NCBI GenBank assembly: GCA_021831005.1
Contig: JAKBNO010000110.1
Span: 1-7,980, forward strand
DNA from: Thermoplasmata archaeon
Lineage (GTDB): Archaea; Thermoplasmatota; Thermoplasmata; Thermoplasmatales; GCA-001856825
Length of the DNA stretch: 7,980 nt
Reading direction: 5' to 3'
Shown here: positions 1 through 6,113 of the stretch, one piece after another
Layout: each line of letters starts with the position of its first letter
Position numbering within the stretch: position 1 is the stretch's first letter
Notes under the pieces: generated by a model
The model's database searches: none
Seen by the model: the letters and a program-made list of their open reading frames with translations, nothing else
What the model was told of the DNA's origin: nothing
Translations under genes and position numbers: made by a program

Positions 1-215
1 GTCCTTTCCCCTCCCGATCCTGAACTCCTCTTCCGGCGTAACGATGTACCCGATCTCCCTGATCTCGTACTTTCTTCCTTTATACCTTTGATGGTTCCCC
101 TTGTCCTGTATCCGTACTCTTTATTGGTGAATCTCCCTCCGTATACATCCTAGCGTGTCCCTGTCGCCTTCTTTCCTATCCAATCATTCAGATCACCCGT
201 CTGTATTGCCAGAAC
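1..215 (-). pseudogene. Decayed coding remnant, family not identified (transposase-like look)
   Basis: Read on the minus strand from 215 towards 1, the sequence gives protein-like text with lesions. The frame opens after a TAA at 218-216, reads through GDLNDW, meets a TAG at 152-150, and continues in the same frame through EYGYRTRGTIKG. The sense then passes to another frame that is open from 120 to the window edge and ends in GYIVTPEEEFRIGRGKD. One stop plus one frameshift near position 85 would explain the pattern, so I call it a broken gene whose C-terminal part lies outside the window. The basic, aromatic-rich composition recalls transposases, but I see no catalytic motif and cannot name a family. 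It could also be chance open frames. Confidence 0.4.
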
Positions 216-408
216 TTAATGACATACCTTCTTTTGTTCCACAAAAACGAGAACGTTATAATGTCTGAATATGCCAGTCCTAAAGCTATCAAAATAAATG
301 ACATGGAAAAGATATGAACTATTGAATTCATCATAATATCGACTCCTCCCGTCGTTGAGAAAATTATTTCCATCAACAGTTTCAATGTGAGGTCACTTTG
401 ATTGTTCA

Positions 409-419
409 TTTATTAATAT
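409..419 (+). promoter_or_regulatory. Candidate TATA box for the MFS gene
   Basis: The A/T-rich stretch TTTATTAATAT is the best TATA-like element before the transporter gene. Its centre is only about 15 bases before the ATG at 429, too close for a transcript starting at that ATG. It is about 27 bases before the in-frame GTG at 441 (codon 5). If the box is used, a leaderless transcript would start at the GTG. No Shine-Dalgarno sequence is visible before the ATG. The rest of the gap (216-408) is A/T-rich, and I see no RNA gene or convincing coding region in it. Confidence 0.35.
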
Positions 420-428
420 CAAGATGCA

Positions 429-1682
429 ATGTCCATTTTCGTGTTCAGTGAATCGCAGGAGAAGGTAGATTCATCGTTCAAATTTCTACTAGTTTCTAGA
501 TCAGCAAGAAGCATATCCCTCATGTTCGTCACGCTAGCTTTCTCCCTCTATCTCTACAATCTCGGATATGGTCTGGTATTCATCGGTTTGATCTTTCTTC
601 CGATAATTCTGTTCAACATGATTTTCTCCCTGTTGCTGGGCATCCTCGGAGACAGGTACGGTTATGTGAGAGCTCTCGTTATCGGGGAGTTACTGCCGCT
701 TCTGGGCCTCGCAGGACTGACTATATCCACAAACATAGATGTCATCGCAATTTCTGCAGTGGTCACTGGCATTACAGGAACGGCTGGTGGAATGAGGGGA
801 GCATTCTCGCCAGGAACGACCGCTTTTGTCGCAAGTAATTGGCCGGGTGAAGTAGACAGGGTAAGAAGGATTGCAAATATGAGTGTGGTCGCTTCCCTTT
901 CATCCATAGTGGGAAGTTTCCTACTCGTTGTGCACGGATATCTCAACCCGTACTTCGGGATAACTGGTAGCTTCCGTTTCCTGTTTGGAATCTCTTCTTT
1001 CATACTCCTCGTTTCGTTCGTTTCACTCCTTTTCTTGAAGGAGAGAAAGAGACCGAAGAAAACGAGCAGGATCATGAAGGGTGAGAGTTTCTCATACCTC
1101 CTCAGAGTGCTGTTCCCAAACGTAATAAACGGAGCAGCGATCGGTATTTTCTCCCCGCTGCTGACACTCTGGTTCGAACTAAGGTTCCACGTCTCAATCT
1201 CTTACATTGGAGAAATCTTCACACTGGCATACGCAGCGACTGCGTTCGGTTCATACGTCTCTGGAAGGTATCTAAACTCAGAAAGGGTGAGGGCAATAAC
1301 AGTCTCATCAGTGACCCGATTGTTTCAGGGACTCTTGTTGATAGGAATGGCCCTTTCTCCAATCGTTCCAATAGCCTTCTCTCTATATGCGATCAGAAGC
1401 GCAGTTGCAGGCATGGGAATGCCCATGAGAACCGCAATAAACGTCCGGGGAATCGGGAATGAGGACTACGGTACTGCATCCAGTCTTCAGGGAATTGCAA
1501 CCAGGGGCTCGCAAACAACATCCGGCATTTCTGGTTATCTGATGGACACATACATTGCATCTCCATTGCTGGTCGGAGGAGCCCTTCAGATCGTTGGATC
1601 CATAATTTACTACCGAGCGATTCGGAACTGGGAAAAGAAGTCAGAAATATCTAACGAAAATCATAGTCTGAATAAGAGTTGA
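429..1682 (+). CDS. Major facilitator superfamily transporter, substrate unknown
   Basis: This is a polytopic membrane protein of 417 residues, the usual MFS length, with about twelve hydrophobic segments between residues 30 and 398. After the second segment, GILGDRYGYVRAL (71-83) matches MFS motif A, the cytoplasmic loop signature between helices 2 and 3. A long basic loop, KERKRPKKTSR (204-214), sits between the two six-helix halves as in other family members. MFS proteins use ion gradients to move small solutes or drugs, but nothing in the sequence fixes the substrate. The glycine-rich stretch GITGTAGGMRGAFSPG (114-129) is conspicuous in the fourth helix region. The ATG at 429 is the first in-frame start; the GTG at 441 is a credible alternative because of the TATA-like box at 409-419. 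The next gene has its own promoter, so no operon is implied. Confidence 0.85.
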   Translation: MSIFVFSESQEKVDSSFKFLLVSRSARSISLMFVTLAFSLYLYNLGYGLVFIGLIFLPIILFNMIFSLLLGILGDRYGYVRALVIGELLPLLGLAGLTISTNIDVIAISAVVTGITGTAGGMRGAFSPGTTAFVASNWPGEVDRVRRIANMSVVASLSSIVGSFLLVVHGYLNPYFGITGSFRFLFGISSFILLVSFVSLLFLKERKRPKKTSRIMKGESFSYLLRVLFPNVINGAAIGIFSPLLTLWFELRFHVSISYIGEIFTLAYAATAFGSYVSGRYLNSERVRAITVSSVTRLFQGLLLIGMALSPIVPIAFSLYAIRSAVAGMGMPMRTAINVRGIGNEDYGTASSLQGIATRGSQTTSGISGYLMDTYIASPLLVGGALQIVGSIIYYRAIRNWEKKSEISNENHSLNKS

Positions 1683-1740
1683 AAATCAGAAAATTCAGTC
1701 ATGGACGGTGTCACGATTTTGCGATAAAGCAAACAAAAGA

Positions 1741-1752
1741 TTTTTAATTTTA
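1741..1752 (+). promoter_or_regulatory. TATA-type promoter of the peroxiredoxin gene
   Basis: TTTTTAATTTTA is centred about 24 bases before the ATG at 1770 and is preceded by the purine/A-rich CAAACAAAAGA, which could serve as a BRE. The spacing fits archaeal transcription starting at or next to the start codon, that is, a leaderless mRNA. No Shine-Dalgarno sequence is present before the ATG, which agrees with this. Confidence 0.6.
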
Positions 1753-1769
1753 GGCACGCTAAAATCTCA

Positions 1770-2432
1770 ATGACAGCAGAAACGAATGTGACTACACAGA
1801 TACCAAAGATTGGAGACAGAGCTCCGGACTTCCAGGCGAACTCTTCCAAGGGTCCGATATCTCTGAAGGACTACAAGGGAAAGTGGGTTGTATTGTTCTC
1901 TCACCCCGCAGACTTTACTCCAGTATGCACCACAGAGTTCATAGAGTTTGCAAGGAGGTACGAGGAATTTGAACAGAGGAATGCACAACTCGTGGGCCTG
2001 AGCATTGATTCGGTATATTCCCACATAGCATGGTTGCTGCAGATGGAAAAGATTTATGGTGTTGAGGTAAAGTTCCCAGTCATCGCAGACTTGAACATGA
2101 ACGTCGCGCATCTCTACGGTCTCATACACGAGAGGGCAAACGCCACGAGTACTGTGAGGGCCGTATTCTTCATAGATCCAGAAGGAGTGGTTAGAGCTCT
2201 GATCTACTACCCAGCGAGCACTGGAAGGAACATAAGTGAGATTCTGAGAGTCCTCGACTCCCTAACGTACGCAGACTCTTTCATGATCGCCACACCGGCA
2301 GACTGGAAAGCAGGCGATGATGTGATAGTTCCCCAACCCGCTACGCTCCAGGCGGCAAAGGATCGATTGAAGGACAAGAACCTTCAAGTCAAAGACTGGT
2401 TCCTTGCAATCAAGAAGTCTCCAAAGCAATAA
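1770..2432 (+). CDS. Peroxiredoxin with one cysteine (Prx6-like AhpC/TSA family)
   Basis: The product is a thiol peroxidase that reduces hydrogen peroxide and organic peroxides in the cytoplasm. It is 220 residues long, matching the Prx6-like group with an extended C-terminal domain. The active-site signature is HPADFTPVCTTEF (45-57), with the PxxxTxxC residues P46, T50 and the peroxidatic C53. The family arginine is R130 in STVRAVFFIDPEG (127-139), and the C-terminal region carries TPADWKAGDDVIVP (175-188). C53 is the only cysteine. The tail reads VKDWFLAIKK, where many archaeal relatives have a cysteine in a DWYFC-like motif, so there is no visible resolving cysteine. Recycling would then need an outside thiol or a mixed-disulfide partner. 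Transcription appears leaderless from the box at 1741-1752 and ends in a T-rich tract just after the stop. Confidence 0.95.
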   Translation: MTAETNVTTQIPKIGDRAPDFQANSSKGPISLKDYKGKWVVLFSHPADFTPVCTTEFIEFARRYEEFEQRNAQLVGLSIDSVYSHIAWLLQMEKIYGVEVKFPVIADLNMNVAHLYGLIHERANATSTVRAVFFIDPEGVVRALIYYPASTGRNISEILRVLDSLTYADSFMIATPADWKAGDDVIVPQPATLQAAKDRLKDKNLQVKDWFLAIKKSPKQ

Positions 2433-2491
2433 TTTCTCTTTCTACTATCTTGATTTCCTTTATTTTTTTCTTTTATTCTCAATCTCTTTTT
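2433..2491 (+). terminator. T-rich transcription terminator after the peroxiredoxin gene
   Basis: Directly after the stop codon, the plus strand is pyrimidine-rich with several T runs, including seven T at about 2463-2469 and further TTTT and TTTTT runs up to 2491. Archaeal RNA polymerase terminates on such tracts without needing a hairpin, and none is evident here. Confidence 0.6.
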
Positions 2492-2506
2492 GGATTATTG
2501 GTAAAT

Positions 2507-2517
2507 GGTTTTAATGA
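2507..2517 (+). promoter_or_regulatory. Possible TATA box of the methyltransferase-like gene
   Basis: The segment GGTTTTAATGA is centred about 33 bases before the ATG at 2545, with GTAAAT just before it. It would place the transcript start around 2538 and leave a leader of a few bases. The match is weaker than for the peroxiredoxin and pheT boxes. Confidence 0.35.
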
Positions 2518-2544
2518 CGGATTGCGTTTAGAGATGGATGAGAA

Positions 2545-3072
2545 ATGGATGATCATAAACAACACATTCACAGGTTTCATGGGATGAGGCCGTTCACTTT
2601 AGATGACGAAGTGATTATGGATTTTCTGGGAATAGAGAATGAGATTGGTGTTCTGGACGTAGGGGGTGCGGACGGATTCTATGCCAAGAAATTTGCAGCA
2701 CGAGGGGCAAGAGTCACAGTGATAGACAATTATGATTACGAATTCAGTACATTGAATTCGATGGGAATCAAAACGATCATTCAGAATTTCTGTAACTACA
2801 GCGAAGGGACTTTTGATATAGTTTTCATGGCACACGTTTATCACGACCTGGTCCTTAACTGCAAGGAAAAGACTCTGGAAAATCTAAGAGAGATATCGCC
2901 GATTCATATAGGTCATCTAGATTTTGTGAAGGAAGACCTTGAATTCGGTCCACCTACCTCCATAAAACTCGAAAAACACGAAGTAGTTTCAGATATGGAA
3001 TCCATAGGATACAGACTGAAAAAAGACACCGAACTTCCATTTCACTACCTCCAGTTGTTTGAGAAAAAGTGA
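2545..3072 (+). CDS. Small class I SAM-dependent methyltransferase-like protein
   Basis: The 175-residue product carries a Rossmann-type SAM-binding signature. VLDVGGADG (36-44) is motif I, and D61 in VTVIDNYDY, at the end of the second strand, is the expected ribose-binding acidic residue. FDIVFMAHVYHD (90-101) is motif IV with an H-D pair reminiscent of UbiE-like methyltransferases. The C-terminal FHYLQLFEK (166-174) fits a closing strand. At 175 residues it is short, a bare catalytic core with no obvious substrate-recognition insert. The N-terminus is rich in histidine (H4, H7, H9, H12), a start often seen in compact prokaryotic methyltransferases of this kind. ATG 2545 is the first in-frame start; a TGA at 2539-2541 closes the frame upstream. 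Substrate and pathway cannot be told from sequence or neighbours. An inactive relative is possible but less likely. Confidence 0.75.
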   Translation: MDDHKQHIHRFHGMRPFTLDDEVIMDFLGIENEIGVLDVGGADGFYAKKFAARGARVTVIDNYDYEFSTLNSMGIKTIIQNFCNYSEGTFDIVFMAHVYHDLVLNCKEKTLENLREISPIHIGHLDFVKEDLEFGPPTSIKLEKHEVVSDMESIGYRLKKDTELPFHYLQLFEKK

Positions 3073-3134
3073 CAATTGGAATTTGTCTACTAACTGCGAA
3101 ATCTACACCAAAGTTATACCGCCAAGGCTAGAAA

Positions 3135-3160
3135 GATTATATACTCGCGATAAATATTTA
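3135..3160 (+). promoter_or_regulatory. Promoter region of the PRC-barrel gene
   Basis: Two TATA-like elements lie before the ATG at 3172. GATTATATAC (3135-3144), preceded by the purine-rich GAAA, is centred about 32 bases upstream. ATAAATATTTA (3150-3160) is closer. The first is the better candidate and would give a start a few bases before the ATG, so the message is nearly leaderless. Confidence 0.5.
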
Positions 3161-3171
3161 ACGGATACAAT

Positions 3172-3426
3172 ATGGAGACAGACGTCACCAACCTCGTTGG
3201 GCTTGATATTTTCAGCGATAGGGGATACAGATTAGGTACAGTCAACGACGTTATCGTCGATTTTGACGCTCAAACAATCTATGGACTTTATGTCGAAAGA
3301 ACAAATGATGGGCTAGTGGAAGATGGCGTTTCAGTTCTAGTCCCATACAGATGGGTAAGAGCTGTTGGGGACGTCATAATCCTCAAGAGGTTCCCGACAT
3401 TCGTCTCGGTGTCAGCTTCAGAATAA
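3172..3426 (+). CDS. PRC-barrel domain protein
   Basis: This 84-residue protein is essentially a single PRC-barrel domain, a small beta-barrel fold. Residues 6-30 (NLVGLDIFSDRGYRLGTVNDVIVDF) match the family start, where a short strand leads to a D/N-G turn and the GxVxDVxxD pattern. IYGLYVE (36-42) is the mid-barrel strand, and VPYRWVRAVGDVIIL (57-71) matches the ending seen in archaeal members (Y-x-x-V-x-x-x-G-D-x-I-x-L). There is no signal peptide or membrane segment, so it should be cytoplasmic. Stand-alone archaeal PRC-barrel proteins are poorly understood. In haloarchaea, members called CdpB act with SepF in FtsZ-based division, which makes a division or scaffold role possible but unproven here. 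It converges on gltX, 55 bases away, and appears transcribed alone. Confidence 0.85.
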   Translation: METDVTNLVGLDIFSDRGYRLGTVNDVIVDFDAQTIYGLYVERTNDGLVEDGVSVLVPYRWVRAVGDVIILKRFPTFVSVSASE

Positions 3427-3428
3427 TC

Positions 3429-3451
3429 TATCCTTTTCTGTTTTGTTTCTT
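3429..3451 (+). terminator. T-rich terminator of the PRC-barrel gene
   Basis: Right after the stop codon, the plus strand has pyrimidine-rich sequence with TTTT runs (CCTTTTCTGTTTTGTTTCTT at 3432-3451). This is typical for archaeal intrinsic termination. Confidence 0.5.
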
Positions 3452-3452
3452 C

Positions 3453-3475
3453 AAAAGGCACTCTACTTTCAGTGC
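3453..3475 (-). terminator. Hairpin plus T run, possible terminator of the gltX operon
   Basis: GCACT (3458-3462) and AGTGC (3471-3475) form a perfect 5-bp stem with an 8-base loop. Read on the minus strand, the stem follows the gltX stop (3484-3482) within a few bases and is followed by CTTTTG. This could end the pheT-nog1-gltX message. The stem is short, so the call is tentative. Confidence 0.35.
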
Positions 3476-3481
3476 ATTCTC

Positions 3482-5173
3482 TCAGGGATGAGTGAAGTAT
3501 CCTTCCTTTTCATTAAGCACGTTAACGTAACCATATCTCTCAAACTGGTTCACTTTCCCAGTGAATCTGAGTGCATCTTTCTCCAGTAGTCCTTCTTCAG
3601 AAGTTCCGTCTGGCTTGATTACCTTGAAAGGCACATCGTTGCCTGACAACCAGTGAATTATCGGAACCTTTCCCAGAGGGCGACCGGGATTCCACTTTTG
3701 TACATCCTCCAGTATTTCCTGTCCAATGTACTCGATATTCTCGTCTCCAATCTTGAAGTACCCAAGATCCTTTAGTCTCACCAACTCGCCCTTGAATTTC
3801 TGGTAGTCCTGGGATGTGATTGAGATAGATCCTTTCCCAACTGAATACTCTCTCTTCTCGTGAGTCGCAGAATTGCCGGTCTGCGGATACAGTGGGATGG
3901 AAGCATTGAGCTTTCCCTCGAATTCAAATTTGAGGGACACCGGTTGGTTGACGAAGAAGTGCCTAGGAGAGGTGTTGTCGATTATCTTCCTGTTGAACGA
4001 GTAAAATATCTCCCATGAGAACGTGGTATCAACGCTACCTATCCCGGACTCAACGTAATATTTCCTGATAGCAAGGGGACTGAATCCTCTCTTCTTTAGA
4101 GCAACGAGAGTTCCTAGCTTGGGATCGTCCCATCCGGTGAACTCACCGCTCCTTATCCCCTTCTTTATCAGAGATGTCTTGAGGATCGTGTGCTCTATTG
4201 AAACCTTGCCGTAGTGAAGATAGAAAGGGAGTTTCCAGTTTCTGTAACCGAAGATGTACTTCTGTTTCTCCGTGTTCGCAGTGTGATCCTTTCCCCTTAT
4301 GACGTGGGTCAGTCCGTTGTAGTGATCGTCCACTGCCACGGAGAAATTCATCATGGGATAAGCCCTGTACCTGTCTCCTTCCAGTGGGTGGGGGGTGTCA
4401 ACAATCCTGAACGCGATAAAATCTCTTATAGCTGGATTTGGATGGGTCAGGTCTGTCTTGACGACAGCATATGCTTCTCCCTTCGCATACTCGCCGGAGA
4501 CCATCTTGTCCCACCGTTCCAAATTTTCTTCGGGCGTCTCATCTCTTTCCTTTATGGGCATTCCCTGCTGTTTTCTCGATTTGAATTCTTCTGTCGGGGA
4601 AGTTGCAACATAGGCCTTTCCCATTTCAACGAGACTCTTCATCTCGCTGTAGTAGAGTTCGAATCTCTTAGACTGAATAACCAGGTCTGTATAATTCACA
4701 TCCAGCCAGTGCAGGTCATCCTGTATCATCTGGTACGCTTCTGGTTCGTTGTTGGCTGGGTTTGTGTCCTCAATCCTCAATACCAGCTTTCCACCATATC
4801 TCCTGAAGTATTCGTCGTTCAGAATGGCCATCCTTGCGTGACCAATGTGCAGAGGTCCCGAGGCAGAAGGAGCCATCCTCATCACCACTCCTTCCTTGCC
4901 AACGTCTGGCAGGTCCGGTAATCTCTTCTCCTCCTCCTTTGAAGTCGTGGCAAGAAGTTCCGGGAAATCCCTCTCAATAATTGCCTTCATTTCTTCCGCA
5001 GAAAGGGAATTCACTTCGTCCACTATCTCCTTGATTAGTGGCATCAGAGTCTTCAGATTCTTTCGCTCTTCGGGGAACAGTGATATGGTCTTCGAAATTA
5101 CCGAATTGAGTTCTGCCTTCCCCTCATGCCCCAGTGCGTTGAAAGACGCTACCGCCCTTATCTTGTCCTTCAC
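3482..5173 (-). CDS. gltX: Glutamyl-tRNA synthetase, archaeal type
   Basis: The enzyme charges tRNA with glutamate using ATP. In archaea it usually also makes Glu-tRNA(Gln), which GatDE amidates. The 563 residues fit the archaeal class. An N-terminal helical extension (1-85) is followed by the class I Rossmann core with SGPLHIGHARMA (105-116, HIGH at 109-112), RIEDTNP (133-139), and VIRGKDHTANTEKQ (291-304). GWDDPKLGTL (347-356) follows, and a C-terminal beta-barrel anticodon domain runs from about 405. The KMSKS-equivalent loop reads ILKTSLIKKGI (330-340); many archaeal GluRS read LSTSK there, so the usual final lysine is a leucine. The start codon is GTG at 5173. It is supported by GGAGG at 5183-5187, 9 bases upstream, and by the match of the first residues to the family N-terminus. 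No in-frame ATG occurs before codon 44. The gene overlaps the end of nog1 by 50 bases and ends the operon. Confidence 0.96.
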   Translation of the reverse strand: MKDKIRAVASFNALGHEGKAELNSVISKTISLFPEERKNLKTLMPLIKEIVDEVNSLSAEEMKAIIERDFPELLATTSKEEEKRLPDLPDVGKEGVVMRMAPSASGPLHIGHARMAILNDEYFRRYGGKLVLRIEDTNPANNEPEAYQMIQDDLHWLDVNYTDLVIQSKRFELYYSEMKSLVEMGKAYVATSPTEEFKSRKQQGMPIKERDETPEENLERWDKMVSGEYAKGEAYAVVKTDLTHPNPAIRDFIAFRIVDTPHPLEGDRYRAYPMMNFSVAVDDHYNGLTHVIRGKDHTANTEKQKYIFGYRNWKLPFYLHYGKVSIEHTILKTSLIKKGIRSGEFTGWDDPKLGTLVALKKRGFSPLAIRKYYVESGIGSVDTTFSWEIFYSFNRKIIDNTSPRHFFVNQPVSLKFEFEGKLNASIPLYPQTGNSATHEKREYSVGKGSISITSQDYQKFKGELVRLKDLGYFKIGDENIEYIGQEILEDVQKWNPGRPLGKVPIIHWLSGNDVPFKVIKPDGTSEEGLLEKDALRFTGKVNQFERYGYVNVLNEKEGYFTHP

Positions 5174-6113
5174 GAATGCTCGCCTCCATTCTCTTTTTCA
5201 ATTCTTCAATGCCCTCTCCCGTTGAGCACGATATCTTAAGATTGTCACTTTCAACTATTTCCAGATCCATCTTGTTCTCAACAACGAGAACATTTTTCCC
5301 AAGTTCTTTTATTGAATCGCAAAGTTTCTTCTGGTCTTCCAACCTGTAGCCGCATTCTTCCGATGGATCGAGCATGCAGACTACAACGTCGCCGATATTG
5401 TTTATAGCTGCGAGCGCCACTCTCTCTATAGCGTTGTGGTCCTTCCTGTTAAGAAGTCCAGGCACATCCAGCACTTCGTAGATTCCGTTACCCATCTTCA
5501 TCATCCCAACATTGATTTGCTTGGTCGTGAACGGGTAATCGGCTATTTCAGGTGAAAGATTTGTGAGCTTCGATATTAGAGATGATTTCCCCACATTTGG
5601 GAAACCTGCGATTATGACAATCCTCATCTGCCTGCTCACCTGTGGAACTTTCTTCAGTGCTTCCCTCGATTCCCTGAGGAAGACGAGGGACTCGTCGAGG
5701 TCTTCGATCACCGATGAAAATCTACCGTAGAAAGCGGTTCTGAACCTTGCGATTACGGTCAGGTTTGGAGCCCTCTTTATTCCCTTTATCGAGTTCGTTG
5801 CGAATTCGGTTATCTTGCCATTTGCCCACTTGAGATTGTTGAGTGATCTCTCGTACTCTCGGCCGTTGACCATGATGAACAGCACATCTCTCTCGAATCT
5901 GTCAAGATCATCGAATTTTGGAAATCCGTCGTACACCCTTCCGATTGCCTTCTTTCCAGTTGCTTCCATCAGCTTGATCTTCTGTATGGAAATAGATTTC
6001 AGTTTGCTAAGGAAGCTGGGCAAATACATATTCTGAACTTTCTTGATGTCTTTGAAACACCGTTCGATGATCTCCTTCGAATCGGGAACGCTGGGGATCC
6101 TGTCAGGTATCAA
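5124..6113 (-). CDS. Nog1-family (Obg-related) GTPase, ribosome assembly
   Basis: This GTP-binding protein of 329 residues belongs to the Nog1 group; its eukaryotic members act in 60S subunit assembly, and a large-subunit role is inferred here. The N-terminal helical domain (1-160) begins with DRIPSVPDSKEIIERCF, typical of the family. The G domain shows G1 GFPNVGKSS (170-178), G2 YPFTTK (193-198), G3 DVPG (216-219), G4 NKMD (280-283) and G5 SCSTGEG (295-301). The family signature MLDPSEECGYRLEDQ lies at 247-261. It is a compact archaeal form without the long C-terminal part of eukaryotic Nog1. The start is TTG at 6113, overlapping the pheT stop by 4 bases, with GAGGT at 6120-6124 six bases upstream. 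The next in-frame ATG (codon 29) would cut into the conserved N-terminus. The last 16 codons overlap the start of gltX. Confidence 0.93.
   Translation of the reverse strand: MIPDRIPSVPDSKEIIERCFKDIKKVQNMYLPSFLSKLKSISIQKIKLMEATGKKAIGRVYDGFPKFDDLDRFERDVLFIMVNGREYERSLNNLKWANGKITEFATNSIKGIKRAPNLTVIARFRTAFYGRFSSVIEDLDESLVFLRESREALKKVPQVSRQMRIVIIAGFPNVGKSSLISKLTNLSPEIADYPFTTKQINVGMMKMGNGIYEVLDVPGLLNRKDHNAIERVALAAINNIGDVVVCMLDPSEECGYRLEDQKKLCDSIKELGKNVLVVENKMDLEIVESDNLKISCSTGEGIEELKKRMEASIREGQDKGGSVFQRTGA
5183..5187 (-). promoter_or_regulatory. Shine-Dalgarno site deciding the GTG start of gltX
   Basis: On the minus strand the sequence reads GGAGG, 9 bases before the GTG at 5173. It is complementary to the archaeal 16S rRNA 3' end. 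It lies inside the nog1 coding region (codons for Met-Glu-Ala-Ser) and supports the 50-base overlap being real. Confidence 0.7.

Noticed and set aside
188..409. A 73-codon minus-strand frame with a hydrophobic segment, divergent from the transporter gene
   Set aside because: It has no recognisable motif and overlaps the end of the decayed remnant in another frame. It shows no promoter or Shine-Dalgarno support, and its length is within chance expectation.
662..1075. Long minus-strand open frame inside the transporter gene
   Set aside because: It is a shadow of the plus-strand gene; its translation has no domain features, and the plus frame has a clear MFS motif and membrane helices.
3071..3087. 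Hairpin GACAA/TTGTC at the end of the methyltransferase-like gene as a terminator
   Set aside because: The stem is only 5 weak base pairs and is not followed by a T run.
4214..4921. 235-codon plus-strand open frame within gltX
   Set aside because: It lies antisense to the conserved GluRS core, and its translation shows no recognisable domain. It is a by-product of codon use in gltX.
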